Shown one piece after another: positions 1-5,675 of a stretch of DNA of 10,530 nucleotides (the first letter of the stretch is position 1; each line of letters opens with the position of its first letter). Source of the DNA: an archaeon (GTDB lineage Archaea; Iainarchaeota; Iainarchaeia; Iainarchaeales; Iainarchaeaceae). The notes beneath the pieces are model-generated. The model was not told the origin of the DNA, ran no database searches, and saw nothing but the letters and a program-made list of their open reading frames with translations. The stretch is from assembly GCA_005239615.1 (NCBI GenBank), contig SBBR01000099.1, forward strand, positions 1-10,530. Reading direction: 5' to 3'. Position numbers and translations under genes: made by a program.

Positions 1-198
1 GGCTTGAGCGCAGACCAAATATCGGAATTCATATGTGATGGAGTAATCGTATTGACTTTTTCTAGCATTGCAGGAGGGGCCAACAGAACGCTAGAAATCA
101 GAAAAATGCGCTACACTAAATTTTTGGAGGGAATAAACCCATTAGACCTGGCAAATGATGGCATTCTGGTGACCCCTATTGCGGAAGAAAAGTTATAA
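1..198 (+). CDS. KaiC-like RecA-superfamily ATPase, C-terminal end (5' truncated by window)
   Basis: The reading frame is open from base 1, so only the last 65 residues of a longer protein are seen. The pattern SADQISEF, then DGVIVL, then an R-x-LEIRKMR strand and a final DGILV is the usual ending of archaeal KaiC/RAD55-type ATPase domains: a 'DGVI.L' strand followed by 'R.L.I.KMR.T' and 'P..i...Gi.V'. Walker A and B motifs would lie upstream and cannot be checked. Such single-domain KaiC proteins are ATP-driven, often signalling-related, and mostly of unknown substrate. The next gene probably starts at TTG 179 inside its end, so the two look co-translated. Base composition is AT-rich, like the following three genes. 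The family call is from pattern memory. The number of KaiC domains and the function are unknown. Confidence 0.72.
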   Translation, partial: GLSADQISEFICDGVIVLTFSSIAGGANRTLEIRKMRYTKFLEGINPLDLANDGILVTPIAEEKL

Positions 199-1207
199 CG
201 GGCTTATCAAGGAAGATCGGACAATAGGATCCGTGTTGGAGAACAGTTCCAACGATTTTGAAAATAACATAAGGGAAATTATAAGCCAAGAATTTGAAAA
301 ATATTTTCCTTCAAATACGCCGCTCAAAATGGCCGCTTATGACTCTATAGAAGGTGGAAAACACCTCAGGTCCTTTTCAACAACTCTATTTTATAAACTG
401 GCGGGCGGCAAGGGCTATAAGTTCGATAAACTTTCAGCTGCATTGGAATTAATCCACTGTGCATCACTTATAGTTGATGACGAAGTAGACAAAAGAGATG
501 TGCGGCCTGATAGGAACGCTCCAAGTGTGAGAGGAAAATACTCTCCGGAGGAGGCATTTGGTATATCTTTATTGGATGTGATGTATGCCACACACCTACT
601 ATTCGAGGGGACCGATCACTTAGTCGACCAAAAGAAAAAACTCGCCAGAGATATTTTTTTACGCCTCGTAACTCAAGGCGAAGTTGGAGAAGTGGAAAAA
701 TGGAAATTCACCCAAAAAAGGAAAATTCCGGCAAAAGAAGAATATTGGGATAAGTTACTCGGCCCTACTGCTGCACTGTTTTTCCAAATGACTGGGGAGA
801 TTGCAGCTATAGCAGCAAATGCAGACGACAAAACCGTGAAAAAAACCGGCGCCATAGCCTACAAAATTGGGGAGTTACTGCAGGTTGGGGACGACCTAAA
901 AGATCTTAAGGAGGATATGCGTGATGGATTTTACTCGTTGCCTATTATAGACTACTACGAATCATTGTCGGGTAAGCAGAGAAACGAATTTGAAAACAAA
1001 CTAAAATTTCGGCTGAGTGAAAAAGAAATTAACAATATTTATTATAAAGTAGTGTATTCTGATTCGATGGAAAAAACTATTGCAGAAATTAAACAAAAAG
1101 GTGACGAAATATTAGCGTTGTTAAGAGAATTCCCAAATTCAAACGAGAAAGAGCATATTATTAGTATGGTGGTGTATTTGCAGAACAGGATGCAAGTAAC
1201 TACTTGA
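179..1207 (+). CDS. Divergent trans-isoprenyl (polyprenyl) diphosphate synthase
   Basis: Class I trans-prenyltransferases condense isopentenyl diphosphate with an allylic diphosphate. Archaea use them for lipid side chains and quinones. Seen here, numbered from TTG 179: the EGGKHLR substrate motif (58-64), the first Asp-rich motif DDEVD (100-104) with R107 and R110 behind it, and the second Asp-rich motif DDLKD (238-242). The Lys of the usual KT motif is replaced by Pro (P196 in LLGPTAALF). The loop after the second motif is short, running straight into EDMRDG and a SLP strand. Length (342 aa) is normal. TTG 179 has GGTGA five bases upstream and overlaps the KaiC-like gene by 20 bases. GTG 233 or TTG 236 are alternative starts. 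The 3' end overlaps the convergent V4R gene by 8 bases. The fold is fairly sure. Product chain length, and even activity, are not. Confidence 0.85.
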   Translation: MRKKSYNGLIKEDRTIGSVLENSSNDFENNIREIISQEFEKYFPSNTPLKMAAYDSIEGGKHLRSFSTTLFYKLAGGKGYKFDKLSAALELIHCASLIVDDEVDKRDVRPDRNAPSVRGKYSPEEAFGISLLDVMYATHLLFEGTDHLVDQKKKLARDIFLRLVTQGEVGEVEKWKFTQKRKIPAKEEYWDKLLGPTAALFFQMTGEIAAIAANADDKTVKKTGAIAYKIGELLQVGDDLKDLKEDMRDGFYSLPIIDYYESLSGKQRNEFENKLKFRLSEKEINNIYYKVVYSDSMEKTIAEIKQKGDEILALLREFPNSNEKEHIISMVVYLQNRMQVTT

Positions 1208-1925
1208 CGTTACGTAAGTACTCTTCTTCCTCGCTAAGCGCATCTTTGGCCTGATTTGCCAATAAATTTTCAGCTTCTTTGGCGATATCTAGGTCATTTT
1301 CCAGAGTCAAAATTTTCTTTAGTACCTCAATCTGACCTTCATTTTTTATGTTGTCGTTAATAAACTTGTCCACTTTGTTTAAACCTATTGTGTGGAAAGT
1401 GCAGGTTTTATCCGCTTTTGCAATGCAAGTAGTCTCAATTGTAACGAATTTTCTCTTGATGACATTTTCAGCGCTGCCAGCAATAAGGCCACAAACTGAA
1501 TAATCTATTGGCTCCTCAAAATGGCCGAACAGCTTTTTTGACTCTCTTGATATCGGCGAGTCATGAAAATAAAAAGTCATCCAATCTTCATCATAACTAA
1601 GTTTTTTTGCTTCAATTTTCCCAAATCCCAAGTGTTCACTCATCAGCCCCATTGTTTCAGCCATTATCCTTTTTGTTTTAACAAGCGACTCTACCCTAGA
1701 ACAGAACATATACCCCCACAACTTTCCCGCGTAGTAATCATAAACATAATATTCCCTTCCAAACTTTTTCACCATCTTGTTTTGCATTAGAGCCCAATGT
1801 TTGCTGCCTATCCAATTGAGCCTCTCATCTTTGACAAGAGGAGACCTAAGCATGTATCTGCCATCTGTAAAAATGACCTGCCTCCTGAATAACTCGTCCA
1901 CAATTCCTTTAAATGGGCTAACCAT
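1200..1925 (-). CDS. V4R (4-vinyl reductase-type) domain protein
   Basis: V4R domains bind small hydrophobic molecules. They occur in BchJ, in the N-terminal sensor of XylR/DmpR-type regulators, and as stand-alone archaeal proteins related to TRAPP Bet3. The C-terminal half shows the family signature: C145-GLIAG, then IETTC (C167), AKADKTC (C175) and TF. These match the 'E..C.a.g...C.F' zinc or ligand motif. The N-terminal 130 residues hold the usual G-R/ly...G strand-helix pattern. Residues 195-241 form a charged helical tail ending in an acidic patch, which may be a contact surface. No DNA-binding domain or transmembrane segment is visible. ATG 1925 follows a TATA-like element (1953-1962) by about 30 bases, implying an almost leaderless mRNA. 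The gene diverges from the HD gene and converges with the prenyl synthase. The ligand is unknown; an isoprenoid would be a guess from context. Confidence 0.75.
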   Translation of the reverse strand: MVSPFKGIVDELFRRQVIFTDGRYMLRSPLVKDERLNWIGSKHWALMQNKMVKKFGREYYVYDYYAGKLWGYMFCSRVESLVKTKRIMAETMGLMSEHLGFGKIEAKKLSYDEDWMTFYFHDSPISRESKKLFGHFEEPIDYSVCGLIAGSAENVIKRKFVTIETTCIAKADKTCTFHTIGLNKVDKFINDNIKNEGQIEVLKKILTLENDLDIAKEAENLLANQAKDALSEEEEYLRNVK

Positions 1926-1952
1926 AGGATTATTTTACACTATAGTTTGCTA

Positions 1953-1962
1953 TTTTAATATA
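1953..1962. promoter_or_regulatory. Symmetric TATA element shared by V4R (-) and HD (+) genes
   Basis: TTTTAATATA on plus reads TATATTAAAA on minus, so either strand offers an archaeal TATA-like box. Its centre is about 31 bases before ATG 1989 (plus) and about 32 bases before ATG 1925 (minus). With the usual 25-27 base spacing to the start site, both transcripts would begin a few bases before their ATG. No Shine-Dalgarno-like sequence precedes either ATG, which fits near-leaderless mRNAs. The sequence shows the box and the distances. Promoter activity is inferred. Confidence 0.5.
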
Positions 1963-1988
1963 ATTGAATCATTAAAACAGGCGTTTTG

Positions 1989-2570
1989 ATGGGTCTAAAG
2001 AAATTAGAAACTTTAGCAAAATCAGAATATGGAAGAATGAATGGACATTCCCACGACTGGAGCCACATAACAAGAGTTAGAAATAATGCTGTACAAATAA
2101 GTATGGTTGAGGGCGGAGCTAAGGCTGTCATAGTGCCGGCGGCAATATTGCATGACCTTGGAAGAAGTAATCACAAAGAAAAAGGCCATTCTCTGGCCAC
2201 GAAGTTGGCACAAAAGATTTTGAAAAAGTCTGGTTATAGTAAATCGGAAAGTAGAAAAATAATCGAATGTGTTAAAACTCACTCCTATAAAGATACGCCG
2301 ACAACCATAGAGGCAAAAATATTGTTCGATGCCGACAAAATAGACTCTTATGGTTATATTGGCATAGCACGATTTTTTTCTCTTGCAGGCGAAAAAAAAT
2401 GGCCGCTAAAGCAAGCTATAGAAAATGCCATAGGCCGGATTAATGCATTAAAAGCAATTTCTGGATTTCATACAAAAACAGGGCGGAAGTTGGGGTTGAA
2501 AAAAGCAAAAAGGACCTTGAAATTCTATCAAGAGTTAACCAAAGAAATGGGTGTTAGGGTAAATTTCTGA
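1989..2570 (+). CDS. HD-domain metal-dependent phosphohydrolase
   Basis: HD proteins cleave phosphate esters, such as nucleotides, cyclic nucleotides or (p)ppGpp, using bound metal. Seen here: HSHDWSHI (H26 the first metal ligand), the central HD pair in AAILHDLGR (H55, D56), KGHS (H67), KTHSY (H98) and the late Asp in FDADKIDS (D114/D116). This is the order expected for the small YedJ/YpgQ-like HD subgroup, and the 193-residue length fits. All metal ligands look intact, so the enzyme should be active. The C-terminus (KTGRKLGLKKAKR) is strongly basic. ATG 1989 is preferred over TTG 1986 three bases earlier. No ribosome site is visible, and transcription probably begins just ahead of the start from the box shared with the V4R gene. 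The gene is AT-rich, like its neighbours. The substrate cannot be read from the sequence. Confidence 0.83.
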   Translation: MGLKKLETLAKSEYGRMNGHSHDWSHITRVRNNAVQISMVEGGAKAVIVPAAILHDLGRSNHKEKGHSLATKLAQKILKKSGYSKSESRKIIECVKTHSYKDTPTTIEAKILFDADKIDSYGYIGIARFFSLAGEKKWPLKQAIENAIGRINALKAISGFHTKTGRKLGLKKAKRTLKFYQELTKEMGVRVNF

Positions 2571-2711
2571 ATTTTTGGGGAGGGGTATTATTTGAATTAG
2601 ATTCTCTCCCCGGAAACGGTTAAAAATCAATGTTTTAGTTGATTGGCTGTCTGGGTTTGTGCTTGTCAGAGCTAGAATTTGTCGTTTCTGTTTGGGTCAT
2701 GCTGACTGTGA
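2571..2711. other. Intergenic stretch at the edge of the AT-rich block
   Basis: No ORF here has convincing protein character. A short T-run (2572-2576) follows the HD stop codon and could end transcription. GGGGAG (2577-2582) can pair with CTCCCC (2606-2611) across a 23-base loop, a weak structure. Base composition changes from AT-rich to more mixed around here. Confidence 0.3.
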
Positions 2712-2951
2712 TTAGAACGGTGTTATGGTATTCTGCCACCATGGTTTTTTCTGCGAAGGTTCAATTGCCAATGGCCTCGGCCAGAGAGTCTCCTTTTTTG
2801 CCAAGTTTTTTGTCTCGTCAATAATTACAAGCCCCGTTTGAAGCGGGCTTTTCTCATTGGGTTCAATGGCAATCAATGCGAGTAATGCCATGGCTGTCAT
2901 CGCAATTATAGCAAGCGTAAATGCTGCAGTATAAATCACGGGTCTGCTCAT
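2712..2951 (-). CDS. Small putative single-pass membrane protein
   Basis: This 79-residue ORF starts with a short polar N-terminus (MSRP) and a long hydrophobic stretch at about residues 5-28, rich in Ala, Ile, Leu and Met (VIYTAAFTLAIIAM and onward). A polar tail with several Lys and Pro-Trp residues follows. One transmembrane helix is likely; there is no clear signal peptidase or pilin cleavage site. I recognise no family. A good TATA match, TTTATATC on plus (2968-2975), reads GATATAAA on minus. Its centre is only about 20 bases before the ATG, slightly closer than usual but suggesting expression from a leaderless start. An AAGCCC/GGGCTT hairpin (2828-2849) lies inside the frame and may be coincidental. 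The hydrophobic N-terminus is seen directly. That the gene is real is moderately likely. Confidence 0.42.
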   Translation of the reverse strand: MSRPVIYTAAFTLAIIAMTAMALLALIAIEPNEKSPLQTGLVIIDETKNLAKKETLWPRPLAIEPSQKKPWWQNTITPF

Positions 2952-2967
2952 AAGTTTGCTTGTGCCC

Positions 2968-2975
2968 TTTATATC
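2968..2975 (-). promoter_or_regulatory. TATA-like box before the small membrane protein
   Basis: TTTATATC on plus, which reads GATATAAA on minus, sits 17 bases before ATG 2951. The spacing is a little short for archaeal initiation. The transcript would begin at or just inside the start codon, so this is only moderate support for that gene. Confidence 0.35.
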
Positions 2976-3068
2976 AACACAAATATTACCCGGCCTGCGA
3001 AATCCGATTCATTGCAAGTGGGCGCAGCTTTTTTTAACTGGCCATATTTCTGCCTATGTTTTCTCGCC

Positions 3069-3362
3069 TCAAGCCCGGCTGAGGACAGTCACACTAGTAG
3101 TTTCGTCCATGAGCCGAAGCAGCTTTTCTTCAGGTTCTTCGAGGAAGTAAATGCCGCCGCTTTCCGAAACAATTCCCCTGCACCCCAGGTTGTGGAGCGC
3201 TATCCAGAGTTCCTCCTCGGAGAGCCCTGTCTCGTCCTGGAGGGTGATAAGGTGGCAGGCTATGGAGTCGTAGAGCGCCCTCAGGACCCTTGCCTGGCCG
3301 AGCGTAATCGTTTCATTCATGCAGAGCCTGAAGAGCATTGCCTCTATGAGCCTCAATTCCAC
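3069..3362 (-). CDS. Small winged-helix-like protein, hypothetical
   Basis: The 97-residue reading frame has the rhythm of a winged helix. A helix (LRALYDSIA, 28-36) is followed by a helix-turn-helix-like stretch (DETGLSEEELWIALHNLGCRGI, about 43-64, matching 'gls...v...L..L...gli') and a wing-like strand ending GGIYFLEE. No named family is recognised, so a DNA-binding role is only inferred. The start is unsure. GTG 3362 has a weak GGGGTTGA just ahead. A TATTTT box (3373-3378) would place the transcript start near 3349, favouring the in-frame ATG 3338, eight codons in. A strong hairpin (3381-3409) lies upstream on the same strand. Downstream is the small membrane protein gene, same strand, 117 bases away. 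Codon use resembles the GC-richer part of the window. Confidence 0.55.
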   Translation of the reverse strand: MELRLIEAMLFRLCMNETITLGQARVLRALYDSIACHLITLQDETGLSEEELWIALHNLGCRGIVSESGGIYFLEEPEEKLLRLMDETTSVTVLSRA

Positions 3363-3380
3363 TCAACCCCGGAAAATAGA

Positions 3381-3409
3381 GTGCCCCTGCCGCCAAACGC
3401 AGGGGCCAC
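3381..3409 (-). other. Strong hairpin between two minus-strand ORFs
   Basis: GCCCCTGC (3383-3390) pairs perfectly with GCAGGGGC (3399-3406) around an 8-base loop. GT/AC (3381-3382 with 3408-3409) extends it past one bulged base. In the minus direction it is followed by CTCTATTTTCC, a weak T tract. It could end the upstream synthetase transcript or lie in the leader of the winged-helix-like gene. Confidence 0.4.
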
Positions 3410-3432
3410 GGCAGAGAATGCCAATTGGCGAA

Positions 3433-3648
3433 TCAATCTGCAGTAAGGAACTCTTCTCCGGAGGTTAATAGTGGTTGGGTTAAAGGCCAATCAACTTGCG
3501 GGTTGAGGGTTTTTTTGGAAGGGCATTGGAGAAACTGCAGGAGTTGTTCGTGTTTGGTCCATACAAGGTCGGTTGGCTGCCTGGAAGTCTTTTTTTCAGC
3601 GTGGGTGCACGGCAGTTTTGAGGTAGTTATTGCAAGGGCCAATTTCAT
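3433..3648 (-). CDS. Doubtful 71-residue ORF coupled to the synthetase beta gene
   Basis: The ATG overlaps the stop codon of the ATP-grasp gene in the form ATGA (3645-3648), the classical arrangement for translational coupling. That overlap is the main reason to list it. The product (MKLALAITTSKLP...) is polar and rich in Thr, Pro, Lys and Gln, with two Cys and no recognisable motif, transmembrane helix or signal peptide. I do not recognise it. It could equally be the untranslated 3' end of the synthetase transcript, since the strong hairpin at 3381-3409 lies just beyond it. Confidence 0.3.
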   Translation of the reverse strand: MKLALAITTSKLPCTHAEKKTSRQPTDLVWTKHEQLLQFLQCPSKKTLNPQVDWPLTQPLLTSGEEFLTAD

Positions 3649-4283
3649 TCCGGCTTCACCACTGCCCTCGCGTCTACTGCTAGGATTTCCTTGTCATTAG
3701 CGATGAGCGGGTTCAGGTCGAGCTCTTGCACGTTTTTTTCCTTCATCATGAGCCTGCTCACTTTGAGGATTGTTCCGTTGAGCTTCGTCAGGTTCACGCC
3801 TTTTTTCCCGCGGTAGCCCTTCAGTATTTGGTATGACTTCAGGCTTTCGACCATCTCGGCTGCGTTCCTTGCTGTGAGAGGACATATCCCGACGCTGTAA
3901 TCCCTGAACACCTCGACAAATATTCCTCCAAGGCCCACAAGCACCGTGGGGCCGAACTGGACGTCGCGCTTTCCGCCTATGATTATTTCCTTGCCCTGCA
4001 CCATCTCCTGGACAACTGCGCCATCAAAGCCCCTGAGTCGGGACATTTTCCTGTAAGCATTCCTTGCCTGGCCAAGCGAAGAGATTCCAATTTCCACTCC
4101 ACCAGCTTCGGTCTTGTGGGAAATGCTTGGGGAAATGACCTTGATCGCAACTGGGAAGCCTAGTTCCCTGCACGCGACTTCCAGTTCTTTCCGGCTTCGG
4201 GCAATCCTGTGCCGTGCGAACCTTATGCCATGCTTCTGGACAAGCCTCATAGATTCCAGCAGGCCGAGCGTTTTTTCTTTCAT
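3645..4283 (-). CDS. acdB: ADP-forming acyl-CoA (acetyl-CoA) synthetase, beta subunit, ATP-grasp
   Basis: ADP-forming acetyl-CoA synthetase converts acyl-CoA, ADP and phosphate to acid, CoA and ATP. It is the main substrate-level ATP step in many fermenting archaea. This 212-residue protein is the ATP-grasp subunit. Seen: FPVAIKVISPSISHKTEAGG (K48, H56-K57, the nucleotide-binding strand and loop), EMVQGKEIIIG (93-103), the GPTVLVGLGGIFVE strand (111-124), and ELDLNPL (188-194) near the C-terminus, typical of ATP-grasp_5. Separate beta subunits are usually about 230 residues, so it is near full length. The alpha subunit, which carries the CoA-binding domain and phosphohistidine, is not in the window. 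ATG 4283 sits 26 bases from the centre of a TATA box, implying a leaderless mRNA. The gene is divergent from aCPSF2. Acyl specificity cannot be told. Confidence 0.88.
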   Translation of the reverse strand: MKEKTLGLLESMRLVQKHGIRFARHRIARSRKELEVACRELGFPVAIKVISPSISHKTEAGGVEIGISSLGQARNAYRKMSRLRGFDGAVVQEMVQGKEIIIGGKRDVQFGPTVLVGLGGIFVEVFRDYSVGICPLTARNAAEMVESLKSYQILKGYRGKKGVNLTKLNGTILKVSRLMMKEKNVQELDLNPLIANDKEILAVDARAVVKPE

Positions 4284-4303
4284 GGATGGAGAAGGGCAAA
4301 ATA

Positions 4304-4313
4304 CCTATATAAA
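4304..4313. promoter_or_regulatory. Shared TATA box between acdB (-) and the aCPSF2 gene (+)
   Basis: CCTATATAAA on plus reads TTTATATAGG on minus, close to the archaeal TATA consensus both ways. Its centre is about 26 bases before ATG 4283 (minus) and about 33 bases before ATG 4342 (plus). The predicted starts are therefore at the A of the minus ATG and about six bases before the plus ATG. This spacing also decides the aCPSF2 start, because the in-frame ATG 4315 would lie upstream of transcription. Confidence 0.6.
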
Positions 4314-4341
4314 CATGTTGCCTTTTGAATTCATTGTTCAG

Positions 4342-5613
4342 ATGGTTAAAATCACTTTCAAGGGCGCCTCGCAGGAAGTCGGGAGGAGCGCCTTCCTAAT
4401 TGATACCGGGGACAAAATCCTGCTCGATTACGGCGTTAAGCTCACGCCTAATGGCACACAATACCCTTTGCCCGTGAAGGTGAACCTCAACGCTGCCATT
4501 ATTTCTCATGCGCACCTCGACCACACTGGAAACCTTCCCCACCTCTTTCAGGAAACTAACTGCCTTGTTTACATGACGCCGCCCACGCTAGGCATCGCGA
4601 AAATCCTTTGGTTCGACACCCTGAAGATTGCAGGTCTAGAGGGAATGGACGCGAAGTTCGCGAAGGACGAAATCGCCAAGACCGAGAAGTTCACCTTTCC
4701 CGTGCCTTACGGCAAGAACATGGACATCACTGACAGCACTTCCATGGTTTTCCATGACGCAGGACACATTGTCGGTTCTGCCCTCACCGAGCTAAGGTTG
4801 AAGGCCGGGAGGAAAAGCTTGGTGTACACGGGCGATTTCAGGTATGTTGAAACGCGCCTTCACAACCCAGCACAGTTCGAGAAAATAAAGGGGTGCGATT
4901 ACCTCATCACAGAGAGCACCTATGGCGACCGGGAACATCCTGACAGGAAGGAAACAGAGAAAAAGTTTGTGGAGGCTGTGCAGGAGACAATAGAAGGAGG
5001 GGGCCACGCCCTGTTGCCTTCCTTCGCGGTGGGCAGGTGCCAGGAGCTTATTGACGTCCTGAACGAGTACGACTTATCCGCGCCGATTTATTTTGATGGC
5101 ATGGGCCAGCAGGTCGCACGCGTCTACCTCGCAAACCCATCATACCTTAAGAACCCGAAGTTCCTGAAAAAAGCTCTGGACAAGGTCAAATGGGTAAAGG
5201 GCCCGAAAGAAAGGGCGAAGGCGCTCAGGGAGCCAAGCGTGATAGTGTGCACCTCAGGCATGATGCAGGGCGGTTCCGTTTATGCGTACCTCCCACAGGT
5301 CTACAAGGACAGGGCCTCGCGCATCATGCTCACCGGCTATCAGGTTGCTGACACTCCGGGAAGGAGACTCCTCGAGACTGGAAGAATAACAATCGATGGC
5401 GTGGATGTGGAAGTGAAGGCGAAGTTTGAGCGCTATGACTTCAGCGCGCATGCTGGCAAAGAGGAGCTGTTCCGCGCAATGAAACTGCTCAACCCGGAAA
5501 AGGTCATATGCGTGCACGGCGACGCCGACACCACCAAGAAGTTCGCCGAGGGCATAAAAGGAGAGGGCTTCACGCCAATCGTTCCGGAGCTTGGGAAGAC
5601 AGTCGAGCTGTGA
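4342..5613 (+). CDS. Beta-CASP metallo-beta-lactamase ribonuclease, aCPSF2 type
   Basis: This family cuts or trims RNA and is the archaeal relative of CPSF73 and RNase J. It acts in mRNA decay, 5' trimming and possibly 3' end formation. The 423-residue protein has the complete catalytic set: HAHLDH (56-61, motif 2), H142 in DAGHIVGSA (motif 3), D165 in YTGDFR (motif 4), E191 in ITESTYG (beta-CASP motif A), H370 in FSAHAG (motif B) and H392 in VHGD (motif C). There is no N-terminal KH pair, which separates it from aCPSF1 and fits aCPSF2. A much earlier in-frame ATG (4114) exists, but the MVKITFKGASQEVG start and the TATA box position point to ATG 4342. A hairpin (5615-5641) follows the stop, then a membrane protein and NMD3 on the same strand, probably one operon of RNA and ribosome genes. 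Confidence 0.92.
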   Translation: MVKITFKGASQEVGRSAFLIDTGDKILLDYGVKLTPNGTQYPLPVKVNLNAAIISHAHLDHTGNLPHLFQETNCLVYMTPPTLGIAKILWFDTLKIAGLEGMDAKFAKDEIAKTEKFTFPVPYGKNMDITDSTSMVFHDAGHIVGSALTELRLKAGRKSLVYTGDFRYVETRLHNPAQFEKIKGCDYLITESTYGDREHPDRKETEKKFVEAVQETIEGGGHALLPSFAVGRCQELIDVLNEYDLSAPIYFDGMGQQVARVYLANPSYLKNPKFLKKALDKVKWVKGPKERAKALREPSVIVCTSGMMQGGSVYAYLPQVYKDRASRIMLTGYQVADTPGRRLLETGRITIDGVDVEVKAKFERYDFSAHAGKEELFRAMKLLNPEKVICVHGDADTTKKFAEGIKGEGFTPIVPELGKTVEL

Positions 5614-5614
5614 G

Positions 5615-5641
5615 CCAATGGGCCGAAATGGGCCGCATTGG
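5615..5641 (+). other. Intergenic hairpin directly after the aCPSF2 stop codon
   Basis: CCAATGGGCC (5615-5624) pairs with GGCC-g-CATTGG (5631-5641). That gives ten base pairs with one bulged G (5635) and a GAAATG loop, starting one base after the stop codon. No T tract follows, so a simple intrinsic terminator is unlikely. It could be an RNA stability or processing element within the operon. Confidence 0.45.
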
Positions 5642-5675
5642 GAAGATTACATGCATGGCCGCGTAGGTGCATTTT

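Noticed and set aside
2639..2824. Plus-strand 61-residue ORF ending just before a hairpin
   Set aside because: No TATA or ribosome site and no motif. The overlapping minus-strand frame has a cleaner membrane helix and a TATA box.
2828..2851. AAGCCC/GGGCTT hairpin followed by TTTT, terminator-like on plus
   Set aside because: No plus-strand gene that it could end is supported, and it lies inside the minus-strand ORF. It is kept only as a remark there.
4114..4341. N-terminal extension of the aCPSF2 frame back to ATG 4114
   Set aside because: It runs antisense through the start of the clear acdB gene, has no family character, and lies upstream of the TATA box that predicts the start near 4342.
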